Shown here: one piece after another, positions 26,547 to 36,654 of the stretch
Position numbering within the stretch: the first letter of the stretch is position 1
Layout of the letters: each line of letters starts with the position of its first letter
Assembly: GCF_000344175.1 (NCBI RefSeq)
Contig: NZ_ALWW01000024.1
Location: forward strand, 300-43,008
From: Listeria fleischmannii subsp. fleischmannii LU2006-1
GTDB taxonomy: Bacteria; Bacillota; Bacilli; Lactobacillales; Listeriaceae
Length of the DNA stretch: 42,709 nucleotides
Direction of reading: 5' to 3'
Program-made: the position numbers and the translations under genes
The notes under the pieces: model-generated
What the model was told of the DNA's origin: nothing
What the model saw: only the letters and a program-made list of their open reading frames with translations
Databases searched by the model: none

Positions 26547-27919
26547 TGGATCGTATTTTAAATAATAAGTGGTCAATTCGAATTATCTCACTTATTTTAG
26601 CAGCCATATTATTTACTTCTGTAACTGCAGATAATAACGCTGGCGATGGCTCATTTCAAACGTCTTCACAAACGGATACTGAAACAATTCAAAATGTTCC
26701 TGTTGAAGTCTATTATGACAAAGAAAATCTATATGTATCAGGGGTTCCTGACACGGTGACCGTCACCATTTCAGGCCCAAGAAGCATTGTTCAAAATACA
26801 CGAGCACAACAAGATTTTAAAGTGTATGCAGATTTACGAAATGCGTCTATTGGCGAACAAAATGTCAAATTACAGGTCAAAGATATTTCTGAACGTTTAA
26901 AAGTCACAATAAGTCCTGAAACCGCCAAAGTAAATGTTCAAGAGAAAGTGACAAAGAAATTTTCCGTTGAAGCAGAAATCAATAAATCGGCCGTAGCAGA
27001 TGGATATGAGGCTGGAACACCAAAAGTTAATCCGGCAAAAGTTTCCATTACGGGTGCGAAAGATACGATTGAACAAATTGCTTACGTAAAAGCAAACGTT
27101 GACTCTGACAAAGCGCATAAAGAAGATTTTACTGCGGAAGCAACGGTTTCTGCTTTTGATAGTCATTTAAACAAACTCGATGTTGAAATTAGTCCCGAAA
27201 AAGTAGATGTTTCGGTTCCGATTGAAAAAGTTGGGAAATCTGTTCCGCTAAAAATCAACCAAACTGGCAAGCCGAGTGATGATATTACGATTTCAAGCAT
27301 AACGCCTGACAGTTCAGAAGTGATTGTGATGGGGGATGCGGATGTTTTAGCTAAGATAAATGAAATTAGTGTGGATGTGAGTGTCGCAAGCATTACTGCT
27401 GATACAGTTCGTGAAGTGACAATTCCTGTTCCTGACGGGGCAAAATCTGTTCAACCACAGACGGTCGAGGTGCGAATTAAGACTGCAAAAAAGTCGAATA
27501 GTGATTCAGAAAATCGAAATACCGATCAAAATGAATCTGATTCCAATACAAATGATAATGAAACACCAGACGGGAATACAAACGGGAATAGCGACTCGAG
27601 TACAGACACAAAAGATACATCAAAAACTTTTTCCAATTTAGACGTATTTACACGCGGTTTGCCGGATAAATATACGGCGCAAATGATTACACCGGCAAAT
27701 GGAAAGGTAAATATTACACTAAACGGACCGCAAAACACAATCAATCAAATCAGTGCCTCTAGCGTCACGGCCATTGCGGATTTATCAAATGTTAAAGAGG
27801 GAGAGTATTCCACTAAAATTCAAGTTAACAATTTACCGAGTCAAGTGACATACAAACTTTCTGTTAGTAACGCGGAGTTTTTGATTAAGCTAAAAGAGGA
27901 AGAAGATTCGAGGAGCTAG
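26543..27919 (+). CDS. cdaR: CdaR, YbbR-domain regulator of the diadenylate cyclase
   Basis: A 458-residue protein with one N-terminal helix (about 12-28) and an extracytoplasmic part made of YbbR repeats, each about 80-90 residues. Repeat starts are visible at VPVEVYYDKENLYVSG, FSVEAEINKSAVADGYE, VPLKINQTGKPSDDI and DVFTRGLPDKYTAQM. Between the third and fourth repeats is a linker of about 45 residues made almost only of N, D, S, T, E and G. The SD AAAGGAGGT lies inside the end of cdaA. CdaR is known to bind CdaA through the membrane and change its output. It ends with acidic residues. Confidence 0.92.
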   Translation: MMDRILNNKWSIRIISLILAAILFTSVTADNNAGDGSFQTSSQTDTETIQNVPVEVYYDKENLYVSGVPDTVTVTISGPRSIVQNTRAQQDFKVYADLRNASIGEQNVKLQVKDISERLKVTISPETAKVNVQEKVTKKFSVEAEINKSAVADGYEAGTPKVNPAKVSITGAKDTIEQIAYVKANVDSDKAHKEDFTAEATVSAFDSHLNKLDVEISPEKVDVSVPIEKVGKSVPLKINQTGKPSDDITISSITPDSSEVIVMGDADVLAKINEISVDVSVASITADTVREVTIPVPDGAKSVQPQTVEVRIKTAKKSNSDSENRNTDQNESDSNTNDNETPDGNTNGNSDSSTDTKDTSKTFSNLDVFTRGLPDKYTAQMITPANGKVNITLNGPQNTINQISASSVTAIADLSNVKEGEYSTKIQVNNLPSQVTYKLSVSNAEFLIKLKEEEDSRS

Positions 27920-27922
27920 ACG

Positions 27923-27968
27923 CTAGTTTTTATGTTTAGATGAATTTTTTAGTAAAAACTAGTATAAT
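27923..27968 (+). promoter_or_regulatory. Hairpin and possible promoter before glmM
   Basis: A 10-bp perfect inverted repeat, CTAGTTTTTA / TAAAAACTAG (27923-27932 and 27953-27962), runs straight into TATAAT (27963-27968). It could be an internal promoter for glmM or a weak processing hairpin. No good -35 is seen. Confidence 0.4.
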
Positions 27969-28069
27969 GAAATGTGCAGCAATTTTTAAAAAATAAAAAG
28001 TGAAATGGATAGGCTATTTTAAAGCCTGATAAGAAATCCAATGTTTTGATACAGAAGGAGAGAATTAGA

Positions 28070-29419
28070 ATGGGAAAATATTTTGGAACGGACGGGGTTC
28101 GAGGAGTTGCTAATCAAGAGCTATCACCAGAACTTGCTTTCCGATTAGGACGAATGGGAGGCTACGTTCTAACCAAACACGTGGGTGAGCATCCGAGAGT
28201 ACTAGTCGGAAGAGATACACGAATTTCAGGAGAGATGTTAGAATCAGCACTTATTGCAGGACTTGTTTCTGTTGGTATTGAAGTTATGCGTTTAGGCGTT
28301 ATTTCTACACCAGGCGTTGCGTATCTGACACGCGCGCAAGGCGCTTCTGCAAGTGTTATGATTTCTGCATCACATAACCCTGTTGAAGATAATGGTATTA
28401 AATTCTTTGGTTCGGACGGATTTAAACTATCAGATGACCAAGAGCTTGAAATTGAAGCCTTACTTGATCAAGAAAAAGATGACTTGCCACGTCCGAGTGC
28501 AGAAGGACTTGGAACTGTTAGCGATTATTTGGAAGGTAAACAAAAATATTTACAATTTTTAAAGCAAACAGTCGATCAAGATTTCTCTGGCTTACTTGTT
28601 GCGCTTGATTGTGCGCATGGTGCTACTTCTAGCTTAGCGAATCATCTATTTGCCGATTTAGAGGCAGAAACGGTTTCAATGGGTGCATCCCCTAATGGTT
28701 TAAATATCAATGAGGACGTTGGCTCCACGCATCCAGAAGCATTAGCTCAATTTGTAAAAGAAAAAGAAGCAGATGTTGGCCTCGCGTTCGATGGTGACGG
28801 TGACCGAGTGATTGCAATTGATGAAAATGGCGACATTGTAGATGGAGATAAGATTATGTTCATTTGCGCTAAATATTTAAATGAACATGGTTCCTTAAAT
28901 CAAAATACAGTTGTTTCAACCGTTATGAGTAACTTAGGCTTTTATAAAGGTCTACAAGAGTTGCAAATTGCGGACGTTCAAACAGCTGTAGGAGATCGTT
29001 ATGTCGTTGAAGCTATGCGTGCTGGGAATTATAACCTTGGCGGTGAACAATCGGGTCACATTATTTTCCTTGACCATAACACAACAGGAGATGGATTGTT
29101 ATCCGGAATCCAGCTGATTAATGTTATGAAAGCGACTGGTAAAAAATTATCTGAATTAGCCGCTGATATGCAAACTTTCCCACAAAAATTAGTAAATATT
29201 CGTGTGACAGATAAAAATGCAGTAGAGAGTAATCCAAAAGTAAGCGAAGCTATTAGTCTTGTTGAAAAAGACATGGGAGATAACGGACGAGTTTTAGTTC
29301 GTCCTTCTGGAACAGAACCGCTCGTTCGCGTAATGGTAGAAGCTGAAACAGTTGAACAAACCGAAAATTACTGTGAACAAATTGCTAGCGTTGTGCGTAC
29401 CGAAATGGGTCTCGACTAA
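28070..29419 (+). CDS. glmM: Phosphoglucosamine mutase GlmM
   Basis: Interconverts glucosamine 6-phosphate and glucosamine 1-phosphate for UDP-GlcNAc and wall synthesis. The 449-residue product is intact: [10 protein letters not shown] at the N-terminus, the phosphoserine loop SASHNP (S101), the metal loop DGDGDR (241-246), the sugar loop GGEQSGH and the phosphate loop [12 protein letters not shown] chose the ATG at 28070, with AGAAGGAGAG upstream; the frame is open from 28046 but that extension is not conserved. Family knowledge: GlmM can also bind and inhibit CdaA. It is followed by its own terminator. Confidence 0.96.
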   Translation: MGKYFGTDGVRGVANQELSPELAFRLGRMGGYVLTKHVGEHPRVLVGRDTRISGEMLESALIAGLVSVGIEVMRLGVISTPGVAYLTRAQGASASVMISASHNPVEDNGIKFFGSDGFKLSDDQELEIEALLDQEKDDLPRPSAEGLGTVSDYLEGKQKYLQFLKQTVDQDFSGLLVALDCAHGATSSLANHLFADLEAETVSMGASPNGLNINEDVGSTHPEALAQFVKEKEADVGLAFDGDGDRVIAIDENGDIVDGDKIMFICAKYLNEHGSLNQNTVVSTVMSNLGFYKGLQELQIADVQTAVGDRYVVEAMRAGNYNLGGEQSGHIIFLDHNTTGDGLLSGIQLINVMKATGKKLSELAADMQTFPQKLVNIRVTDKNAVESNPKVSEAISLVEKDMGDNGRVLVRPSGTEPLVRVMVEAETVEQTENYCEQIASVVRTEMGLD

Positions 29420-29426
29420 GACATAT

Positions 29427-29463
29427 AAAATACCGTTATCGATTGTGATAACGGTATTTTTAT
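29427..29463 (+). terminator. Rho-independent terminator after glmM
   Basis: AAAATACCGTTATC (29427-29440) pairs perfectly with GATAACGGTATTTT (29447-29460) around GATTGT, followed by further Ts. It closes the cdaA-cdaR-glmM operon. Confidence 0.9.
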
Positions 29464-29481
29464 GAAAGAAAGGATTTTTTT

Positions 29482-30326
29482 ATGTTAAGAAAAGTACGTC
29501 AAATTGCTGCAAGCTTTGTTATTATGTTAGGCTTTACCCAATTGTATAGCTTTTCTAGTGCGGCATATGGCTATTTTATGAGTGATTCAGGGGATTATCG
29601 ATTTGTCTGGAATTATTGGATCATTGGTCTATTTGCCGTTCTATTGCTAATTGGCGGGGCTATGATGATTCAAAATGACAGGTTCAGACTTCATGTAGCG
29701 ATTATTTTATTAGCTTTTACAGCATTCCAAGCTTTTTCAGTTTATTTTTACCAAATTAAAACTTTACTAGACAATACGGAAGACCTAAAGGGGCCATTTA
29801 ATTATACGAATCTTATTCTAACAGCGATTAGCTTATGTTTATTTTTTTCTTTTTTCTTTTGGCTAAAAAAAGGGACGAATCACTTTTGGAGACAAGAGAA
29901 CAGGGCTGGAAGACAAAATGGCTTATTTCAAGCATCGTATTTTCAATTAGTGGGGCAGGGTTAGCGATTTTTCTCTCAGCTATTATTATCAAACACTTCC
30001 AAAATCCAAAAGTAAGCGATGTTTACATTTTCACAAATGATTTTGATGCTGCTTTTGCGATTTTTAGTGCCCTTCTATTGATTCTTATTGCCTTTTCGAG
30101 TTTGAAAAGAGGTTCGTATTTTATGGCAGGCATTGCAATGGGAATTGGTTTTCTTTATTTAATGAATTATTTGTGGTTCGAACAATGGATGACATTTTCT
30201 ATTCAAAATGGATATGAGATTGCTAAAAATGAAAATCGCTTGTTTGGCATTCAATTTGTTATCGGAGTCGTTGCTTTTTTATCAGGAATACTCATTTTTG
30301 TAGGAAAAAAAGAGAAAAAATATTAA
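29482..30326 (+). CDS. Unknown polytopic membrane protein (frameshifted near 29867)
   Basis: I do not recognise the family. Two frames, 29482-29964 and 29835-30326, join if one A is added to the run of seven at 29867-29873: WLKK then RDESLLETREQGWKTKWL. The joined product has about 281 residues and roughly eight hydrophobic helices: four in the first half, a charged cytoplasmic loop at the junction, four in the second. The N-terminus MLRKVRQIAASF and the end GKKEKKY are basic. The start follows AAAGGATTTTTTT. It lies between the glmM terminator and a lipoprotein gene, and replaces the direct glmM-glmS adjacency known in B. subtilis. Confidence 0.6.
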
Positions 30327-30384
30327 CTTTTAAGAGAAAAATGACCTATTCTGTGAATAATAGGTGAATTTTCTAGGATAGCTA

Positions 30385-30412
30385 TTGTCCGCTTGTCTAA
30401 AAATGGTATACT
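30385..30412 (+). promoter_or_regulatory. Promoter of the lipoprotein gene
   Basis: TTGTCC (30385-30390), a 16-bp spacer and an extended -10 TGGTATACT (30404-30412). Confidence 0.65.
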
Positions 30413-30450
30413 AAGTGAGTAAGTAACAAACCAAAAAGGGAGGAACTATT

Positions 30451-31104
30451 TTGAAGAAAAAGGGAATTATTAGTCTAATTTTAGTTTTCGTCATGTCTGT
30501 ATTTTTAACAGCATGTGGAAATGACCGTGTTGAACCAAAAGAAGCAGCCGATGTAACGGCTAATGCACTGGTTTACGGTAAAGATATGGATAAAGTGAAG
30601 AAAGTATTTGGTCAAGATGGATCGGATTCTGAAAAAGATTTCGAAAAAGGATTTAAACAAAGCTTTAAATCTACCATTACTAGTTCTACTGGTACAACAG
30701 CAAATATTGACAAACAAGTCGATGAACTTTATACAGCTCTTCGTAATCGTGTAAAAGAAAAAGCAACGTACACAACGAAAGTAACGAAAGAAGACAAAGA
30801 GAACCCAGAAGTAACCTACTCCATTAAAGGGCTTGATATGGGAGCGGTTCAACAAAAATTAGCTAGTGAAATTCAAAAAGAAGTAACTAGCGATGCGTCA
30901 CTTGCGGCTGATCAAGACAAACTTATGCCAAAAGTACTTGAAATTTATACGAACGAAATTAAAAAAGCAGAGGCAGTTTCTACACCAACAGATGTGAAAC
31001 TAAAGCTTAAAGTGAACTCAAAAGATGAAGGTAAATGGCAAATGGAAAATGAAACCACATTTGTTCAAAATCTTATGCAAGCCTTCTATATGGGTAATAT
31101 GTAA
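30451..31104 (+). CDS. Putative lipoprotein, DUF5105-like
   Basis: The product is 217 residues with a lipoprotein signal ending FLTAC (C22). The mature part is highly charged and mainly helical, with an internal KATYTTKVTKEDKENPEVTY strand region and conserved-looking ending FVQNLMQAFYMGN. This layout is like the DUF5105/YehR-type lipoproteins common in Listeria, but that assignment is tentative and no function is known. The start is TTG at 30451, with AAGGGAGG seven bases upstream. It has its own promoter and terminator, so it forms a single-gene unit. Confidence 0.7.
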   Translation: MKKKGIISLILVFVMSVFLTACGNDRVEPKEAADVTANALVYGKDMDKVKKVFGQDGSDSEKDFEKGFKQSFKSTITSSTGTTANIDKQVDELYTALRNRVKEKATYTTKVTKEDKENPEVTYSIKGLDMGAVQQKLASEIQKEVTSDASLAADQDKLMPKVLEIYTNEIKKAEAVSTPTDVKLKLKVNSKDEGKWQMENETTFVQNLMQAFYMGNM

Positions 31105-31105
31105 G

Positions 31106-31146
31106 AAAAAAACAAGTTTCTCTATTGGATGAGAAACTTGTTTTTT
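31106..31146 (+). terminator. Rho-independent terminator after the lipoprotein gene
   Basis: AACAAGTTTCTC (31111-31122) pairs with GAGAAACTTG (31131-31140), an A-run before and six Ts after. Confidence 0.9.
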
Positions 31147-31277
31147 AGTATAAAAGAAGATAAGTCTATGATTTAGCGCTCTCCTTTTAAGCCCCGCAAA
31201 AAGCTTCTCACTAAGTAAGATGTAAAATATATTAATTAGTATATACCAATTTAACCAAATTGGCTTAATAAAAATAC

Positions 31278-31306
31278 TTGACCAACTATACATTTTAATG
31301 TAGAAT
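31278..31306 (+). promoter_or_regulatory. Promoter of glmS
   Basis: TTGACC (31278-31283), a 17-bp spacer and TAGAAT (31301-31306). The start would fall near 31313, about 45 nt before the ribozyme cleavage site. Confidence 0.75.
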
Positions 31307-31344
31307 GATTTTGTTTCCTTGAAAAAAAAGAAGGAGGATCGCTA

Positions 31345-31560
31345 AAAATTAAATAAAAGCGCCAGAACTAATTGAATGGAACGAAAAGCGAGTGAAATTC
31401 TAGCTTTTTCTGAAATTAGTTGACGAGGAGGAGATTAATCGAAGTTTCGGCGGGAGTCTCCCGGCTGTGCATGCAGTCGTTATGCCTTAGCTACAAACCA
31501 TTTGGGTAACCAGATGAACAGAGTGCTATGGATCATGCGTGTGTCTCCAAGGAAACGAAA
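31345..31560 (+). ncRNA. glmS ribozyme (GlcN6P-activated self-cleaving riboswitch)
   Basis: The conserved glmS ribozyme core is present: AGCGCCAGAACT at 31358-31369, with cleavage expected between A31358 and G31359. Next come GACGAGGAGGAGATTAATCG (31422-31441), the pseudoknot region TTTCGGCGGGAGTCTCCCGG (31445-31464), then GCTACAAACCATTTGGGTAACC and the peripheral helices to about 31555. P1 is long (CTAATT...AATTAG). Glucosamine 6-phosphate acts as the coenzyme for cleavage, which leads to degradation of the downstream glmS message. It lies directly upstream of glmS, as expected. Confidence 0.95.
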
Positions 31561-31566
31561 AAAATT

Positions 31567-31600
31567 GGGGGCAAGAAAATTGGTTTCGTCTGCCCTTTTT
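31567..31600 (+). terminator. Terminator-like hairpin between the ribozyme and glmS
   Basis: GGGCA (31569-31573) pairs with TGCCC (31591-31595), with an inner GAAA/TTTC pairing, and five Ts follow. ACGAAA just upstream (31555-31560) could instead pair with TTTCGT (31584-31589), which would prevent this hairpin. The glmS SD GGAGG starts eight bases after the T-run. Confidence 0.6.
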
Positions 31601-31620
31601 AACTATTGGAGGACAAAATT

Positions 31621-33429
31621 ATGTGTGGAATTGTTGGATTTATTGGAAGTAAAAATGCGAAAGATGTTTTATTAAATGGATTAGAAAAATTAGAATATCG
31701 TGGTTACGATTCAGCGGGAATCGCCCTTTTAAACCATAATGAAGTGTACGTTGTGAAAGAAAAGGGACGAATTGCAGACCTTTCTGAAAAAGTAGCAGAA
31801 AATGCATTTGGAGAAGTGGGAATTGGCCATACGCGCTGGGCAACACACGGAAAGCCAAGCCACGAAAATGCGCACCCTCATCAAAGTACATCTGGACGGT
31901 TTACAATGGTGCATAATGGTGTGATTGAAAATTATTCTCTCTTAAAAGAAGAGTATTTAAAAGAAGCAACCTTTATAAGTGATACGGACACAGAAGTGAT
32001 TGTACAGCTTGTTGAGAAATTTGTAGAAGAAGGCCTAAATACAGAAAGTGCCCTTCGAAAAACACTGTCTCTTTTACACGGCTCATATGCCATCAGCTTG
32101 ATTGATAAAGAGGATAGTCAAACCTTATATGCTGCAAAAAGCAAAAGCCCTCTTTTAATCGGAAAAGGAGAAGGCTTTAATGTCATCGCAAGTGATGCAA
32201 TGGCTGCACTAAAAGAAACCGATCAGTTCATTGAAATTATGGACGGGGAAATGGTAATTTTAACACGTTCTGGCGTTCAAATTTTAAGCGCTGAAGGTGA
32301 AGAAATCGAACGCGCCGCCTATACCGCTACAATCGATGCTACTGATATCGAAAAAGGAACATATCCGCACTATATGTTAAAAGAAATCGATGAGCAACCA
32401 GCTGTGACACGCCGTATTATTCAGTCGTATCAAAACGAAGATGGTGAGCTTACCGTTGAACAGCCGATTCTAGATGCCATTTTAGAAGCCGACCGCGTGC
32501 ATATTATTGCTTGTGGAACGAGTTATCATGCCGGACTAGTTGGGAAAAATCTTATTGAGAAGCTAGCTCATATTCCTGTAGAAGTACACGTTTCTAGTGA
32601 ATTTGGGTATAATATGCCACTACTATCTGAACGCCCGTTATTCCTCTTTATTACGCAAAGTGGTGAAACAGCAGATAGTCGACAAGTTTTAGTAAAAGTG
32701 AAAGAAATGGGTTATAAAACTTTAACGTTAACGAATGTTTCAGGCTCCACTTTGGACCGTGAAGCGGATCACGCGATGTACTTGTTTGCCGGCCCTGAAA
32801 TTGCTGTGGCTTCAACTAAAGCTTATACGGCTCAAATTGCGGTTTTAAGCATACTGGCAGTAACTCTTGGACGTGAAAAGGGTATTGCAGCGGCTAAGGA
32901 ACTGGATCTTGCTGTTGAACTTGGTATTGTAGCAACGGCAATGGAAGCAATGGTTGCATCAAAGGAATTAGTGGAACATATTGCAGGTGAGTTTTTAGCC
33001 ACTACGCGAAATGCCTTTTTCTTAGGAAGAAGTGTAGACTACTTTGTGGCGATGGAAGCGGCTTTAAAATTAAAAGAAATCTCCTATATTCAAGCTGAAG
33101 GATTTGCAAGCGGTGAGTTAAAACATGGTACAATCGCATTAATTGAGGATGAAACGCCTGTTTTAGCGATTGTGACACAAGAGAATATCAATTGGAATAT
33201 CCGCGGCAATGTGAATGAGGTTCTAGCGCGTGGGGCAAATGCCTGTGTGTTTGCGATGGAAGGCTTGGAACAGCCGGAGGACCGACTTGTGATTCCGCAT
33301 GTCCATCCACTACTAACATCTCTAGCAAGCGTTATCCCGTGCCAGCTACTCGCTTATTATGCTGCGCTACACCGCGAATGTGATGTAGATAAACCACGTA
33401 ATTTAGCTAAAAGTGTAACTGTAGAATAA
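31621..33429 (+). CDS. glmS: Glutamine--fructose-6-phosphate aminotransferase (isomerizing)
   Basis: First enzyme of the hexosamine pathway: fructose 6-phosphate plus glutamine to glucosamine 6-phosphate. The product is 602 residues. The ATG at 31621 puts Cys directly after Met (MCGIVGFIG), which becomes the catalytic N-terminal nucleophile; an in-frame ATG at 31606 would bury it and is rejected. The glutaminase domain has [11 protein letters not shown] and HNGVIENY; two SIS domains follow, with [20 protein letters not shown] and the C-terminal end [14 protein letters not shown] precedes the start. Expression is controlled by the upstream ribozyme. Confidence 0.97.
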   Translation: MCGIVGFIGSKNAKDVLLNGLEKLEYRGYDSAGIALLNHNEVYVVKEKGRIADLSEKVAENAFGEVGIGHTRWATHGKPSHENAHPHQSTSGRFTMVHNGVIENYSLLKEEYLKEATFISDTDTEVIVQLVEKFVEEGLNTESALRKTLSLLHGSYAISLIDKEDSQTLYAAKSKSPLLIGKGEGFNVIASDAMAALKETDQFIEIMDGEMVILTRSGVQILSAEGEEIERAAYTATIDATDIEKGTYPHYMLKEIDEQPAVTRRIIQSYQNEDGELTVEQPILDAILEADRVHIIACGTSYHAGLVGKNLIEKLAHIPVEVHVSSEFGYNMPLLSERPLFLFITQSGETADSRQVLVKVKEMGYKTLTLTNVSGSTLDREADHAMYLFAGPEIAVASTKAYTAQIAVLSILAVTLGREKGIAAAKELDLAVELGIVATAMEAMVASKELVEHIAGEFLATTRNAFFLGRSVDYFVAMEAALKLKEISYIQAEGFASGELKHGTIALIEDETPVLAIVTQENINWNIRGNVNEVLARGANACVFAMEGLEQPEDRLVIPHVHPLLTSLASVIPCQLLAYYAALHRECDVDKPRNLAKSVTVE

Positions 33430-33440
33430 AAAGAAGCAGA

Positions 33441-33480
33441 TAAAAAAGGTTTTCCCGTAGTGCGGGAAAACCTTTTTTTT
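33441..33480. terminator. Bidirectional terminator between glmS and ydiK
   Basis: AAAAAAGGTTTTCCCG (33442-33457) pairs with CGGGAAAACCTTTTTT (33463 on), with T-runs or A-runs on both sides. It serves convergent genes. Confidence 0.9.
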
Positions 33481-33688
33481 AGTTATCATCATCAGATGGT
33501 GGTGTATCTTTTTTAAAGCCTTGGATAATGAAACGAGCGCCTGTCACAAAATCGACAGCGGCCATACCTGCAATCACATAGGCGAAAAAGCCCCAACCAT
33601 TAAGATTGACTTGTTGCAACGTAAAATAAACAAAAACGACACCTAAAATAATATAAAGTAACCCTTGTGCTAAAAAACGTCGATTCAT
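33479..33688 (-). CDS. ydiK: YdiK-like small membrane protein (DUF4305)
   Basis: The product is 69 residues with two membrane helices (LAQGLLYIILGVVFVYFTL and FFAYVIAGMAAVDFVTGA) and an acidic C-terminus, PPSDDDN. The size, layout and place next to a CPBP protease gene and groESL match YdiK of B. subtilis; its function is unknown. The start ATG at 33688 is preceded by GGGGG at 33700-33704, about 12 bases away, which is rather far. Ten bases separate it from the upstream protease gene, so they are co-transcribed. Confidence 0.75.
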   Translation of the reverse strand: MNRRFLAQGLLYIILGVVFVYFTLQQVNLNGWGFFAYVIAGMAAVDFVTGARFIIQGFKKDTPPSDDDN

Positions 33689-33697
33689 ATAAAATTT

Positions 33698-34381
33698 TTA
33701 CCCCCAATTTAATAGACTTAAAACTAAAACGAAAGTATTCATTAAAATATGTGCACACATAGGTACGATGATACGCTTTGTTTTGGTATAAAGAAAACAA
33801 AGAATAAGTCCAATTAAAAAGTAAGAGAGTAAATACTGGATGTCCCCATGTAGTAATCCAAAAATAAAGGAACTAATAACCGCAGCACCGTGAATATTCA
33901 TTCGATTCGCTAGACCACCGTATAAAACCTTCCGAAATACTAATTCTTCCAAAATTGGACCAAGAATGCTAATAAAAATAAGGAAAACAGGCGCAGCTTT
34001 TGTAAATTCTAGCAGTTTTGCTGTGTTTTCTGAACCACTAGGCAAACCGATAAAAATAGAGATTACAAGAACAGCTAAATATTGCGCAATCAGTAATACA
34101 AAAAAGCCGCCAACCGCATAAAGAATACTTTGGGATAAATTCGTTTTTTCTCCCATAGCAATTTTATTGAATTCCGGCTGATTATGAAGTAAGAGCCAAA
34201 TAATACAAAGCGTTGCAATATTGGATAATATGCTCCAAATTACAACGGAATAGGCTGTAATTTCAGCATTTGAGGCAGAACTAAACCCGTGAAAAATAGC
34301 TGCGACTAAAGGTACGCCCAAAATACCAGAAAATAAAAGAATAAAATAACTTACAACAATTGTGATATATCGTTTTGTCAA
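33698..34381 (-). CDS. ydiL: CPBP-family intramembrane metalloprotease, YdiL-like
   Basis: A 227-residue membrane protein with about seven or eight helices. The two motifs of the CPBP (CAAX prenyl protease 2) family are present: EELVFRKVLYGG, with the glutamate pair, and FGLLHGDIQYLL, with the metal-binding histidine, plus a later HILMN. In B. subtilis YdiL occupies the same place, next to groESL. No ATG is available. TTG at 34381 is preferred, with GGAAGGA upstream; the frame extends to another TTG at 34399. It diverges from groES, leaving about 210 bp between starts. The substrate is unknown. Confidence 0.85.
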   Translation of the reverse strand: MTKRYITIVVSYFILLFSGILGVPLVAAIFHGFSSASNAEITAYSVVIWSILSNIATLCIIWLLLHNQPEFNKIAMGEKTNLSQSILYAVGGFFVLLIAQYLAVLVISIFIGLPSGSENTAKLLEFTKAAPVFLIFISILGPILEELVFRKVLYGGLANRMNIHGAAVISSFIFGLLHGDIQYLLSYFLIGLILCFLYTKTKRIIVPMCAHILMNTFVLVLSLLNWG

Positions 34382-34500
34382 AAAACCGCTTCCTTCCAAG
34401 AAACATAGCGTTTCGTATCAATTCTGTTCTATTGTACTAAGAAATAGGCGTTCGTTGCAAATAAGAAAGAAATTTTTTAATAAAAATGAGCCCTTTATAC

Positions 34501-34529
34501 TTGCAATTTTAACCTATTTTGACTAATAT
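34501..34529 (+). promoter_or_regulatory. Promoter of groESL
   Basis: TTGCAA (34501-34506), a 17-bp spacer and TAATAT (34524-34529). The start would lie at the left edge of the CIRCE element. Confidence 0.65.
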
Positions 34530-34539
34530 AAGAATTGTG

Positions 34540-34566
34540 TTAGCACTCAAGTGTACCGAGTGCTAA
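34540..34566 (+). promoter_or_regulatory. CIRCE operator (HrcA binding site)
   Basis: A perfect TTAGCACTC-N9-GAGTGCTAA inverted repeat, identical to the CIRCE consensus. It is bound by the heat-shock repressor HrcA in Firmicutes and lies between the promoter and groES. Confidence 0.97.
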
Positions 34567-34589
34567 AAAGATTGAAGGAGGTTATGGAA

Positions 34590-34874
34590 TTGTTAAAACC
34601 ATTAGGAGATCGCGTTATTATTGAAGTTGTAGAGGCTGAAGAAAAAACAGCGAGTGGGATTGTTTTACCAGATTCTGCTAAAGAAAAACCACAAGAAGGT
34701 AAAGTTGTCGCAGTAGGCTCTGGTCGAATTCTTGATAACGGTGCAAAAGAAGCGCTAGAAGTAGAAACAGGCGACCACATTATTTTCTCCAAGTACTCTG
34801 GAACGGAAGTAACCTTTGAAGGAAAAGATTTATTAATCATTCGCGAAAGCGACATTTTAGCAGTTATTAAATAG
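34590..34874 (+). CDS. groES: Co-chaperonin GroES
   Basis: A heptameric lid for GroEL in the cytoplasm, 94 residues. It starts [19 protein letters not shown], with the mobile loop [18 protein letters not shown] at about residues 19-36. The start is TTG at 34590, eight bases after AAGGAGG (34575-34581). The in-frame ATG at 34584 would leave only two bases to that SD and is unlikely. The CIRCE element and promoter are directly upstream, and groEL follows after 32 bases. Confidence 0.95.
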   Translation: MLKPLGDRVIIEVVEAEEKTASGIVLPDSAKEKPQEGKVVAVGSGRILDNGAKEALEVETGDHIIFSKYSGTEVTFEGKDLLIIRESDILAVIK

Positions 34875-34903
34875 AATTTTTTGAATGAAAATGGAGGTAT
34901 TGA

Positions 34904-36535
<1,632 letters not shown>

Positions 36536-36609
36536 TCTGGTTTTTAAAACCACTCTATGAAAGAGAATAAAAATTACTTCATCTTTTTTCCATTTTAAAT
36601 AATAAGCTA

Positions 36610-36648
36610 AAGAGGTCTTTGGAATTTTCCAAGGATCTCTTTTTTTAA
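36610..36648 (+). terminator. Rho-independent terminator after groEL
   Basis: AAAGAG and TTTGGAA arms pair with TTCCAA and CTCTTT, followed by seven Ts. The stem has one bulge. Confidence 0.8.
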
Positions 36649-36654
36649 ATCTTT

